In this document: positions 1-8,614 of the stretch, one piece after another
Numbering within the stretch: position 1 is the first letter of the stretch
How the letters are laid out: every line of letters starts with the position of its first letter
Source: Sporolactobacillus mangiferae
Lineage (GTDB): Bacteria > Bacillota > Bacilli > Bacillales > Sporolactobacillaceae
Length of the DNA: 64,000 nucleotides
Assembly (NCBI RefSeq): GCF_023336505.1
Contig: NZ_JAMAST010000003.1
Span: forward strand, 1-64,000
Reading direction: 5' to 3'
Made by a program: the position numbers and the translations under genes
The notes under the pieces: generated by a model
Told to the model about the DNA's origin: nothing
The model's database searches: none
What the model saw: only the letters and a program-made list of their open reading frames with translations

Positions 1-28
1 TATCGTCATATATTAAAATTATAGAATT

Positions 29-769
29 TCATTTGAATATCTTTTTATTAATGTTTTTTAAAAAAGCAACTACATTAGTCAAACTTAGTGGTGAATATAT
101 GTTTTTCTCCCCAGAAATTTTATCAATAATAACCGGATTGCTTACAGCATTGTCATACCACGTTTTTATTTTCTCCCCTTCGATTTTCATTCCCTTTGCC
201 GTTTTCCATGCCTGACCTGACATTCCTCCATAATGATGAAGCAATTCGGCAAAATTCCTTACTGCTGTAACAGTGAATCCATTGTTCAAGAGTTGTGCCT
301 GTAGCTTAGTTACTGCCCACCACCATTCAAATTCTTCATCAAGTTTATACTTTGCATACAGATCTTTATCTATCAAAAAACAGAAACCATCACCTCTAGT
401 GACAGGATTGTTTTCACAAACTCCATACGCGGTTGCTCCCTTTTTGTGAATTTTGAATAATTTGCTTAGCCATGTATCATCCCTGATGTCAATATCTGAA
501 TTAAGCAATAATACATAATCACTGCCTGGGCTGCAGTGTTGAAAAGCAATATTGTTACCTTTAGCAAATAACTTGTTTTCTGTCTCAAGTATTAATTTGT
601 CAATATATCCATTTTTCTTCATTTCAATGAGCATTTTCTTTGTCGGGATGTTGGAATTATTATCAAGTACTATAACTTCAAACTCAACATACTTGGTTTG
701 CTGAAGTTTCGTTAATGTATGCTTTGTGAATATCGGTGCATTATAAGATAGTATTAGTATACTGATCAA
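29..769 (-). CDS. Glycosyltransferase family 2, exopolysaccharide cluster
   Basis: Predicted cytoplasmic GT-A glycosyltransferase of about 246 aa that adds one sugar to the lipid-linked exopolysaccharide repeat unit. The N-terminus has the GT2 pattern: a first beta strand ISILILSYNA, then VIVLDNNS, then a metal-binding DxD-like LLLNSDIDI near residues 88-96. The C-terminus is variable, so donor and acceptor cannot be read. Its start overlaps the end of the upstream flippase gene by 4 bases, so the two are translationally coupled. It is the last gene of the cluster seen here; the cluster may continue left of the window. It is AT-rich like its neighbours. Confidence 0.85.
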   Translation of the reverse strand: MISILILSYNAPIFTKHTLTKLQQTKYVEFEVIVLDNNSNIPTKKMLIEMKKNGYIDKLILETENKLFAKGNNIAFQHCSPGSDYVLLLNSDIDIRDDTWLSKLFKIHKKGATAYGVCENNPVTRGDGFCFLIDKDLYAKYKLDEEFEWWWAVTKLQAQLLNNGFTVTAVRNFAELLHHYGGMSGQAWKTAKGMKIEGEKIKTWYDNAVSNPVIIDKISGEKNIYSPLSLTNVVAFLKNINKKIFK

Positions 770-2319
770 TTTAATCGCCTCTTTGTTATTTTTTTAACCA
801 AAAATTGGAATGAGGTGGTTCTATAGTTAACTAAAAAATATACAATATTGGGAATTGTCGCGCATATGATCAACTTAAGTATAAAATTAATGTAAGTTAC
901 TTCTTGGAGCACACTCGTTGCTGCGTATGTTATTAAAGCAATACCAATCATTATTACAAATTGAATCAAATACTGGGTGAACATATATTTAGCAGATTTT
1001 TTAAAATAACTCTTAAACAAAATAATTGGTTCATACCAATAATATGTGAGTATACGTGCTAAAAATGAAGCGAAAATTACGCCACCAATTCCGAATTTGT
1101 AACCAAGTAAGAGAGAAAGAAAGAGATTCAAAATAGCTGTAAAAAACATTATGTATCGAGTTTGTTTAAACAATCCTGTTGCTTCACGGTATGACCATAT
1201 TGGTTGCATAATACAACTCAGATAGAAATTAAGCACTATTGCGATTAGTGTTAATTCATTAAAAACATATTTTGAGCCTATCCACAACTCAATAAAATCA
1301 CTAATTAAAATAAAAAGTGATACCGAACAAAATCCTCCAATCCAAAAGGCTATCATTGTCATTGTTTTAAATATTTGATATCTTTTTTCTTCACCTTCAT
1401 TTACAATTAAGTTCCCAATGCTTGCATTCGTCGATGTAAATACAGTAGAAACGAATTGACTGATGGCATTTAATATCATGTTGTAGTTTGAATAATATCC
1501 GACATAAATTGTCCCAATAATACTTGAAATGATTATATTATCAGTTCCATTTAATAATATCCCAGAAACCTTATAAAGAAAGACCGATCTTATATTCAAA
1601 AATATTTCAGAACGCTCATTTTTACTAATTTTAACTTTTCTTTCAATATATGGATATAATTTTATGGTTTTTCGAGCCAATAATAAATTATTGATAACGG
1701 TGCATACGATCATAACTGTTATATAAATAGCATAATTATGACATATAATCAAAACAATTAATTGACAAATACTTATTATTATTTGAAAGATAGTACTATA
1801 TCTAGAAACAATATAATTTTTCTGATCCGCGGTTAGAATTGAAATCTTAGAAACAAAAAGATATGAAATAACAGAATTTATTAAAAACAATAAATAATAC
1901 AACCACAAATAAGGAATTTCTTTTTGAGTATTTATTATTGTATTTAGAAAAGGAACGAGTGAAATTCCAATACACGCAACGGAAAACGCAATATAATTAT
2001 ATAACTTTTTATAATATTGCGTTAATGCTGCCAATTTATTTTTATCCTTTTGTGCTAAAGGATGATAAAAACTGTATACCATGGCTGTTCCTAATCCCAA
2101 ATCTGCAAGGGACAGCATCGATAATACATTCACAAATAAGCCATTAAGCCCCAAATACTCTGCTCCCAATATATTAATAAAAAAAGAACGGTTAATAAAA
2201 CTTAAAATTAGAATTACAAGTCGATTTCCGAATCCAAAAAATAAATTTTTAACTGTGTTAGTCGTTCGGTTTGTTTGGGGTACAACAGCAGAAGTTTCTC
2301 CATTCGCTTTTTTAGACAC
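766..2319 (-). CDS. Wzx-type polysaccharide flippase / oligosaccharide repeat unit transporter
   Basis: Integral membrane protein of 517 aa with about 12-14 hydrophobic segments, of the polysaccharide-transport (MATE/MVF-like, Wzx) superfamily. It would flip the undecaprenyl-linked repeat unit across the membrane for polymerisation by the Wzy domain encoded at 6103-7884. The N-terminus shows the family pattern of a short soluble lead followed by FGNRLVILILSFINRSFF and NGLFVNVLSMLSLADLGLG. The start is GTG at 2319, preceded by AAGGAG at good spacing. It overlaps the next glycosyltransferase by 4 bases. Confidence 0.88.
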   Translation of the reverse strand: MSKKANGETSAVVPQTNRTTNTVKNLFFGFGNRLVILILSFINRSFFINILGAEYLGLNGLFVNVLSMLSLADLGLGTAMVYSFYHPLAQKDKNKLAALTQYYKKLYNYIAFSVACIGISLVPFLNTIINTQKEIPYLWLYYLLFLINSVISYLFVSKISILTADQKNYIVSRYSTIFQIIISICQLIVLIICHNYAIYITVMIVCTVINNLLLARKTIKLYPYIERKVKISKNERSEIFLNIRSVFLYKVSGILLNGTDNIIISSIIGTIYVGYYSNYNMILNAISQFVSTVFTSTNASIGNLIVNEGEEKRYQIFKTMTMIAFWIGGFCSVSLFILISDFIELWIGSKYVFNELTLIAIVLNFYLSCIMQPIWSYREATGLFKQTRYIMFFTAILNLFLSLLLGYKFGIGGVIFASFLARILTYYWYEPIILFKSYFKKSAKYMFTQYLIQFVIMIGIALITYAATSVLQEVTYINFILKLIICATIPNIVYFLVNYRTTSFQFLVKKITKRRLN

Positions 2320-2383
2320 CTTTAAAACTCCTTAAATAAATACATGTATAATTTAAGCAGTAAACAATGACTAGTTGCTCACT

Positions 2384-3469
2384 TTAAACTAGTTTTCGAA
2401 TATATTGAGTTAAAGTTTCAAATTCTTTGTTGAAATTTATCGTACATTCATTCTGCTTTATGTGCTTTAATTCCGCTATCAAATTAAAAACTTCATTTGT
2501 ATTTGTATTTTCATATTCATTCAGATCCACAAATCGTATAAAAGGGATATCCTTAAGCCAGTCCTGATATGTGGACTTTATTTTATGATTGTAATTATTG
2601 AATACAATACAGGGGGTACATGTAATAACAGAAAATATCATTCCATGAAGCCTATCAGTTAAAACAACTTCTGAGTTTCTAAATTTTTCCCATAGAATGT
2701 TTAATTCTCTACTTCTATTTTGGGAGTTTACTTCCTTGTTGATGACTGTGTCACTAACTTGAATTTTTTTATACTTTGATTTTATGAACTTTATTAAGTT
2801 TTTTTTAAAATCATCATCAATAAATTGTTCTTCATCATTTCGGAAACACAATAATAAACCACTTCTTTTTCTGTCTTCCTTCTTTTTATTCAAGCTTAAT
2901 ACAATATCCGGTGTTATAACAATCTTAGCTCCAACAAAATGCTGTTTCATAAGTCTATATGATTCAGTCTCGCGTGCTACAAGTAATAAGTTTTTACATT
3001 TACTATAGATGTTGCAGCTTTTTCTGAGTTCAATTTTCCCAATAATGCTCGAACTATAGCTAAACGTTTGAGGAAATGAAATAATGAAATGATTTTTTAA
3101 TTTCTTGATTATATATCTTCTCATAGATTCTTCCCAGAAGTATAGATCGCCCATATTCCCTCCCCCATGAATAAAAATAACATCTTCTGATCCTAAAATA
3201 TTTTTTATTGATCTTATACTTTTAAGAACATCTCTATATGGAATTTCAATATACTTGTAATTTCTGAAATGCATCTTAATATATTCCTTCTGCGCATATG
3301 CAATAGCCTGATCTCCTAAATTCCCATGCGTTGGTGTTTGAAAAACAATCATTTTTCTGTCTGATCTAGAGATACCGGTTATTGTATGGTGTGAGAACCT
3401 TCCCATAAAGCACAAAAAAATAAATTTAAAATTCATTTTAAAATACTTATAAATTATTCTTGATCTCAT
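2384..3469 (-). CDS. Polysaccharide pyruvyl transferase family protein
   Basis: 361-aa soluble enzyme of the polysaccharide pyruvyl transferase family (PF04230, as in Bacillus EpsO and YvfF). These use phosphoenolpyruvate to form pyruvate ketals on sugars. Family signatures visible are TPTHGNLGDQAIAYA near the N-terminus, IFIHGGGNMGDLYF in the middle, and VVLTDRLHGMIFS towards the C-terminus. The 5' end overlaps the upstream glycosyltransferase by 23 bases. Together with glucuronate supplied by ugd it would make the polymer strongly acidic. The sugar it modifies cannot be read from sequence. Confidence 0.85.
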   Translation of the reverse strand: MRSRIIYKYFKMNFKFIFLCFMGRFSHHTITGISRSDRKMIVFQTPTHGNLGDQAIAYAQKEYIKMHFRNYKYIEIPYRDVLKSIRSIKNILGSEDVIFIHGGGNMGDLYFWEESMRRYIIKKLKNHFIISFPQTFSYSSSIIGKIELRKSCNIYSKCKNLLLVARETESYRLMKQHFVGAKIVITPDIVLSLNKKKEDRKRSGLLLCFRNDEEQFIDDDFKKNLIKFIKSKYKKIQVSDTVINKEVNSQNRSRELNILWEKFRNSEVVLTDRLHGMIFSVITCTPCIVFNNYNHKIKSTYQDWLKDIPFIRFVDLNEYENTNTNEVFNLIAELKHIKQNECTINFNKEFETLTQYIRKLV

Positions 3470-4433
3470 ATTTTTTTCCTTTCATTTTCTTAAGCAATTT
3501 CTTGATTTGTTTTTTAACAACATATTTTAATCGTATAAAAAATTTTTTTAACATGGATAATTCATCTATACTTTGTAGCAAATTCTTTTTGTACATTACT
3601 TTGTAGTTAAGCATACTTTCATATATTACTGACAACCTAAAAATAATAAATTTATTAAATATTTTATTATTTTCTCGTTCAGAATTTAGTATTTCTATAA
3701 TTACTTTTTTTGAGACAAAAGACATAAAATCTGCATTTATATCTGAAGTCATTATTGAATTAGGCCGAAGTCGTCTTTGAAAATATTTATTAGGATCATA
3801 TGCTATCCTATTACAATATTTAAGAACCATTGGTGTGAATAATTCATCCTCATGTTTAATTTGAGGCCAAAATTTTATGTGATTATCTATGATTACTTTG
3901 GATTTATAAAAATATAACCAAACAGCGGGTCTAAATATTTTTCTATTTGTATTAAGGTGTACAAATTCATTGATTCCATAAATTTTATTTGAAATTAAGA
4001 TACCATTGTCATCATAGTTACCACCCACTGCGAAATAATTTTCAGACAAATCGGAATCCAAAATAACATTTGCGTTAAATCTAATTAAATCCAAGTTATA
4101 ATTTTCTGCTGATGTCACAAGGTTTTCAAAAGTATTAGACAATAAATAGTCATCAGAATCCAAAAAATATAAATATTTTCCAGTAATATATGACAATGCT
4201 GCATTCCTAGCCATAGATAATCCAGAGTTTTTTTGATTAATAATTTTAAATTTCCTTAATCTTCCTATATATGATTCCAGTATTTCTTTGCTCTTATCAG
4301 TACTGCCATCATTGACTGCTATTATTTCCAAATTTTTATATGTCTGGTTTAGCAATGAATCAAGACAAACATTTAAATATTTTTCCACGTTATAAACAGG
4401 CAAAATTACAGATACTAATGGAAATCTGTCCAA
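3447..4433 (-). CDS. Glycosyltransferase family 2 (EpsJ-like)
   Basis: 328-aa GT-A fold glycosyltransferase. It shows the classic N-terminal sequence PLVSVILPVYNVEKYL, then IIAVNDGSTDKS and the DxD motif YFLDSDDYL near residue 95. The C-terminal third is lysine-rich and may lie against the membrane. The likely start is a TTG at 4433, ten bases downstream of GGAGG; no ATG suits the Shine-Dalgarno site better. The 3' end overlaps the pyruvyl transferase gene. It presumably adds a sugar to the repeat unit; donor unknown. Confidence 0.85.
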   Translation of the reverse strand: MDRFPLVSVILPVYNVEKYLNVCLDSLLNQTYKNLEIIAVNDGSTDKSKEILESYIGRLRKFKIINQKNSGLSMARNAALSYITGKYLYFLDSDDYLLSNTFENLVTSAENYNLDLIRFNANVILDSDLSENYFAVGGNYDDNGILISNKIYGINEFVHLNTNRKIFRPAVWLYFYKSKVIIDNHIKFWPQIKHEDELFTPMVLKYCNRIAYDPNKYFQRRLRPNSIMTSDINADFMSFVSKKVIIEILNSERENNKIFNKFIIFRLSVIYESMLNYKVMYKKNLLQSIDELSMLKKFFIRLKYVVKKQIKKLLKKMKGKKYEIKNNL

Positions 4434-4474
4434 GTTTCAATATCCTCCTGCTAGATATGACTAGGTCATGTTCA

Positions 4475-5590
4475 TCAGCCTTGTTTAGTAAGAAGTAGTA
4501 AGATCTCCCTATCAGTTGTTTCTGTAAAGGAACACTTCTTTTGTATCTCTTCCGAAGCCGTTTTGGAAATTTCTAAAAATTTCCAGGGATGATTGTATAA
4601 ATTTTCATATTGGTTTATCATCTCATTTATATTGTCTGAAAGCATTCCAGATTTGTCATGTGTACAAAACTCAGGAACTGCTGAATTATTAGATGTCAAA
4701 ACAACCAAGCCACTGGACATAGCTTCACACATTGAGACCCCCTGAGAATCCTGTCTAGTTGGACATAAAAATATGCCATTTTTGTCATGCTCATTTTTTA
4801 TTTCTTTTTGTGATAAAAAATGATTATAGCAATGTACATTGGGGAAATGAACGATTTTTTTTATTAGCTTCTTATAGTATCTCCCTTCGCCATATATTGT
4901 AATACTTATTTTGTTAAAATATTTTTTTTTGCTTATTCCCAAAATAAATTTAACTGCTAGATCATTTGCATATTTTTTTGTATTAAATGGCCTAATCAAA
5001 AGGATTTTTTTTATATCCTCAGTTGATTTTTTTTTATAATTAAATAATCTCCCGTCTATTAAATTAGGTATAATTGAATAATTTTCAATTTTAACTCCAA
5101 TATCTTTCTCCATTGTTTTCTTTACCCAATTTGAGACAAATATATAGTGTATTTTTTTGTTGCTTTTATTTTCTAAAACAAATTTTTTTAATTTACTTAA
5201 TTGGATGATATTTCTCAATACAAAACCAGGAAAACGATAATTGATATTAAATACTCTCCTCTTCCAACTTGTCGCCTCAAATAGGTGTATCCAGATAAAA
5301 ATATTTGGTTCATACTCAAGTTGACTGATAATACTCATTATTGGAGGCATTAAAAAATGTATGATTATTTTGTGAGGCTTATAGTTATTTAATTGTTTTC
5401 TTAGAGAATGTATATTATTTTCAACAACCTTAATTCCTTCAAAAATATATGAACTATATTTATTTGAGGGAATTAAAACTTCAACATTAATACCTTTCCT
5501 TTTATATTCAAGAACTCTTCTATGAATAAATGCATTTTTATATAAATGATCTTTACTTGGATACGCATTTGTCAACAAACATACATTCAT
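4475..5590 (-). CDS. Glycosyltransferase family 4-like (group 1)
   Basis: 371-aa retaining GT-B glycosyltransferase. The N-terminal acceptor domain begins MNVCLLTNAYPS. The C-terminal nucleotide-sugar domain carries ISITIYGEGRYYKKL, then FLCPTRQDSQGVSMCEAMSSGL with the conserved E-x7-E-like region, and VVLTSNNSAVPEF. These are typical of GT4 enzymes of capsule and exopolysaccharide clusters. Codon use is very AT-rich. The sugar specificity is not deducible. Confidence 0.83.
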   Translation of the reverse strand: MNVCLLTNAYPSKDHLYKNAFIHRRVLEYKRKGINVEVLIPSNKYSSYIFEGIKVVENNIHSLRKQLNNYKPHKIIIHFLMPPIMSIISQLEYEPNIFIWIHLFEATSWKRRVFNINYRFPGFVLRNIIQLSKLKKFVLENKSNKKIHYIFVSNWVKKTMEKDIGVKIENYSIIPNLIDGRLFNYKKKSTEDIKKILLIRPFNTKKYANDLAVKFILGISKKKYFNKISITIYGEGRYYKKLIKKIVHFPNVHCYNHFLSQKEIKNEHDKNGIFLCPTRQDSQGVSMCEAMSSGLVVLTSNNSAVPEFCTHDKSGMLSDNINEMINQYENLYNHPWKFLEISKTASEEIQKKCSFTETTDREILLLLTKQG

Positions 5591-5617
5591 AACAAAACAC
5601 TCTCTTCCAGCATGAGT

Positions 5618-6106
5618 TTATTTTCCAAAAGTCTTTTTAATGAAACTGTCGATAGAATTTAATAGACTGGTATTATCATTTGTAAATTTATCATAATGAC
5701 GACGCCTGACTAATAAAATTTTTTCTTTTAATTCCGAAATATCATAAACTGTTTCAACATAATTTTTAGATTCAAAAAATCTTGCAATTTCAATTTGATG
5801 ATTGTCAACATGTTCTTTAAATTTTTTAATTCTTGGAACTACAATAATTTTTTTTTCAAATTTTAGTCCCTGTATTATCGATGCCGTACCCCCATGTGTT
5901 ATTAGTATTTCACATCGTTTTATATAATTTTCCATGGTTTGTGCATCAATATAATTAAACGTTTCAAAGCTCGAAGGAACAAAATGTGTAACGCCTTTTT
6001 GCCCAATCACTTTATCTATGATTGATCCGTTACTCACTAACTCATCCATCTTCCTGAAAAGCCGATCAAATGAAAACTTCTGGGTCCCAACAGTCATAAA
6101 AATCAA
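5618..6106 (-). CDS. PssE / Alg13-like catalytic subunit of a two-part glycosyltransferase
   Basis: 162-aa protein of the Alg13 C-terminal-domain family (PssE, EpsF, Cps14G type). It opens with MTVGTQKFSFDRLFRKMDEL and contains ITHGGTASIIQGL, the nucleotide-sugar binding segment of GT28-like domains. Members work only with an Alg14/PssD partner. Here that partner is the C-terminal domain of the protein encoded immediately upstream, with start and stop overlapping (TTGA). The start is a TTG at 6106, eight bases after GGGGG. In Rhizobium, PssD/PssE transfer glucuronate from UDP-glucuronate; the nearby ugd gene makes that donor plausible here too. Confidence 0.85.
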   Translation of the reverse strand: MIFMTVGTQKFSFDRLFRKMDELVSNGSIIDKVIGQKGVTHFVPSSFETFNYIDAQTMENYIKRCEILITHGGTASIIQGLKFEKKIIVVPRIKKFKEHVDNHQIEIARFFESKNYVETVYDISELKEKILLVRRRHYDKFTNDNTSLLNSIDSFIKKTFGK

Positions 6107-7884
6107 TAAATAGTCCCCCTATATATCCCCTTAGGATAGCATTTTTTGAGATCGGTCCATTGAATGTAAAATTGGTCTGCAAATTTATATACAATTCTTC
6201 CTGTTATTGTTGGAGAATTTACTTTTGCAAAACTTTCAATAAAAATAATTTTCGAACCGAATAATTTCCCAATTAGGCAAAAAGGAATAACAACCCCAGC
6301 ACCAGTGGAAATAATTATCTTCGGCCTAAACCGCAAATAAAATACTGCAGATATTAAAAAATTTATTAAATAAACCAATATGAATAATGTTTTTTTTCGA
6401 TCTTGTTGAATCAAATAATTGACCTCATAAAAATTATTCATATTGGATGTTGATGTGTTTTTTTCAGTAATAATTGTATGTGAGTACTCCTTCACAATCG
6501 GTAGCAATCTTTTAAGTTGTTCTAAATGGCCTCCCGAAGAACTGATTAAACATATATCTGTTTTGCTATCTTTTTCATCATTTTCTATCAACAGCATAGA
6601 ACAAATTAATGCTAAAAAACTTCCTGACAATGCAGAATAAAGCACATGACCAGCTAATGTACTAAATGCAATAATTACAATAAAGCTTAAATTATATCCA
6701 AAAAGTTCTTTTTTCTTTTTTGAATAAACAAGATGCCTAATGTATATTAAAAAAATGTATCCATAAATAAGTATAAAACCAATCAAACCATAGGCGAAGA
6801 AGGTGTCAAAGATATCCATCTCAATTTGCCGGGGTGCGCTACCAAAAAAATGTGAAACTGCAATGCCTGTATTTACATTTTTTTGATAGAAACCAATACC
6901 AAATATAACTTTTGGCAGTATATGATCAGAATAAATAAAATGTAATGCTGAATCTAAGAATAAATTTCTATCACTAAAAATATAATCAATAATATTATTT
7001 GAAATTCTAAAAAAATATAGATTTCGCTCAATTATTTTTCCAACTGTTTGTGCAAACACCGTTAAGACCAACATTAAAAATATTGAAACAGAAATAAGTA
7101 TACCAACTAGAAAGTTAATACTAGATTTAATGGAGTTAATTCTAAAACTGCGCAATAGATATATTAAAATCGATATAACAAAGAATGCTATACTAGATTT
7201 TGATCCAATTAAAAGTGTCACAACCACCATTAAAATAAGTAAAAAAAGATAGCGAAATTTAAATTGATGTAAAGACACACTATTAAAAAGTAAATCCAAA
7301 GAATATATTAATAAAACGATCAGAACTATATTAATGTCGTTATTTGCATAGTAAAAAGCTGAGTATCCTCCTCCATTGCTGTAGGCTGAATACCCAACAC
7401 CTAAAATTTTAGGTATTAAAATTGTTAAGGGAAACAAAATCAGACAAAAATTAAGTATATTTTCTATGGTGCCCTTTGAAACGAGTTCTTCCTTTTTCAA
7501 CACTCTAAATGTTTCAATTGAAACAATAATAAAAATAATCTTGAAAATATTTGTTAAATCAAACACAAGGCCATGAATTGAATGATATATCAAAAAGTAG
7601 CCTATCTGTAATAATAATAGCGGAATAATCAGTAAACACAATTTCAAAAGCTTAGGTGCACTACTATACTTTATTATAAGGGTGGAAAATATTAATATCA
7701 CAACAGTTCTGAACAATTGGCCTAAAACAGATTGTCCAAATGTAAACAGCAAATACCCATTAAGACTGTCAATGATTGGCACTAATACAAACGAAAGGAA
7801 AAATATAAATTCATACCAATTTGAGGCTATTCTCGATTTCATAAAATAAACTTTTTTCAAGCTTTTCACCCAATCACTTATCAT
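6103..7884 (-). CDS. Fusion protein: Wzy-like polysaccharide polymerase plus PssD/Alg14-like glycosyltransferase subunit
   Basis: 593-aa protein in one open frame. Residues 1 to about 435 are strongly hydrophobic with about ten or more membrane segments and a long extracytoplasmic loop around 280-350, as in O-antigen polymerases (Wzy). Residues 441-593 match the PssD/CpsF/Alg14 family: CLISSSGGHLEQL at the start, then PKIIISTGAGVVIPF, then IFIESFAKV. The C-terminal part has the full length (about 150 aa) of free-standing PssD proteins. Its functional partner PssE is the next gene, overlapping by 4 bases. Fusion may tether the glycosyltransferase to the polymerase. The start has a weak ribosome site; a start at M15 is also possible. 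Confidence 0.82.
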   Translation of the reverse strand: MISDWVKSLKKVYFMKSRIASNWYEFIFFLSFVLVPIIDSLNGYLLFTFGQSVLGQLFRTVVILIFSTLIIKYSSAPKLLKLCLLIIPLLLLQIGYFLIYHSIHGLVFDLTNIFKIIFIIVSIETFRVLKKEELVSKGTIENILNFCLILFPLTILIPKILGVGYSAYSNGGGYSAFYYANNDINIVLIVLLIYSLDLLFNSVSLHQFKFRYLFLLILMVVVTLLIGSKSSIAFFVISILIYLLRSFRINSIKSSINFLVGILISVSIFLMLVLTVFAQTVGKIIERNLYFFRISNNIIDYIFSDRNLFLDSALHFIYSDHILPKVIFGIGFYQKNVNTGIAVSHFFGSAPRQIEMDIFDTFFAYGLIGFILIYGYIFLIYIRHLVYSKKKKELFGYNLSFIVIIAFSTLAGHVLYSALSGSFLALICSMLLIENDEKDSKTDICLISSSGGHLEQLKRLLPIVKEYSHTIITEKNTSTSNMNNFYEVNYLIQQDRKKTLFILVYLINFLISAVFYLRFRPKIIISTGAGVVIPFCLIGKLFGSKIIFIESFAKVNSPTITGRIVYKFADQFYIQWTDLKKCYPKGIYRGTIY

Positions 7885-7886
7885 TG

Positions 7887-8582
7887 TTAGTACGCATCCC
7901 TAGAGCCAAACATTGCTCCAAAAGTTCTGAAAATAATTTTCATATCTTCGAAAAATGACCTGTTGTTAATATATTTAATATCTAATTCCACCATTTTCTC
8001 AAACCCGACATTACTCCGCCCGCTGACTTGCCACAGGCCGGTGCAGCCAGGCTGCACTAATAGTCTTTGCATATCGTATTCGGTGTATTCATCGACTTCG
8101 CGTGGGAGCGGGGGACGGGGACCGACAAGGCTCATATCGCCTTTCAGGACATTTACGAACTGTGGCAACTCATCAATGCTCGTGCGACGGATAAAATGAC
8201 CAATCCGCGTCACACGTGGATCTTCTTTCATCTTGAACATAGCACCTGTTGTTTCATTTTTGTCAAGCAGCTTATTAAGCAGCTGCTCCGCATTGGAAAC
8301 CATGGAGCGAAATTTATAAATATAAAATTCTTTGCCATCTTTTCCGACACGAATTTGTTTGAAAATAACGTGACCATGCGGATCTTCCATTTTAATCAAC
8401 AGAGCCACAAGCAAGAAAACCGGAGATAACAAAATAAGACCTGCCAGTGCTCCCAGAATATCCATCAGTCTTTTCATAAATAAATAGGATTTGCTGTTAT
8501 TGATGACAAGTCCAGTGGATGATATATATTTTGTTGTTGGTTTCATATAGCGAGTCTCAATCTCAGTTCTTGATAGAGCCAT
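7887..8582 (-). CDS. Undecaprenyl-phosphate sugar-1-phosphate transferase (priming enzyme)
   Basis: 231-aa bacterial sugar transferase (PF02397, WcaJ C-terminal/EpsL type). One N-terminal hydrophobic hairpin is followed by the catalytic domain. Conserved blocks are [44 protein letters not shown] and [13 protein letters not shown]. It starts repeat-unit assembly by moving a hexose-1-phosphate (glucose or galactose) from the UDP-sugar to undecaprenyl phosphate. I chose ATG at 8582 because GGAGG lies eight bases before it; an in-frame ATG 27 bases upstream lacks a site. It is less AT-rich than the genes to its left, marking a composition boundary. Confidence 0.9.
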   Translation of the reverse strand: MALSRTEIETRYMKPTTKYISSTGLVINNSKSYLFMKRLMDILGALAGLILLSPVFLLVALLIKMEDPHGHVIFKQIRVGKDGKEFYIYKFRSMVSNAEQLLNKLLDKNETTGAMFKMKEDPRVTRIGHFIRRTSIDELPQFVNVLKGDMSLVGPRPPLPREVDEYTEYDMQRLLVQPGCTGLWQVSGRSNVGFEKMVELDIKYINNRSFFEDMKIIFRTFGAMFGSRDAY

Positions 8583-8614
8583 CGTTTGTTCCTCCGTTTG
8601 CCCATTCATTCTTG

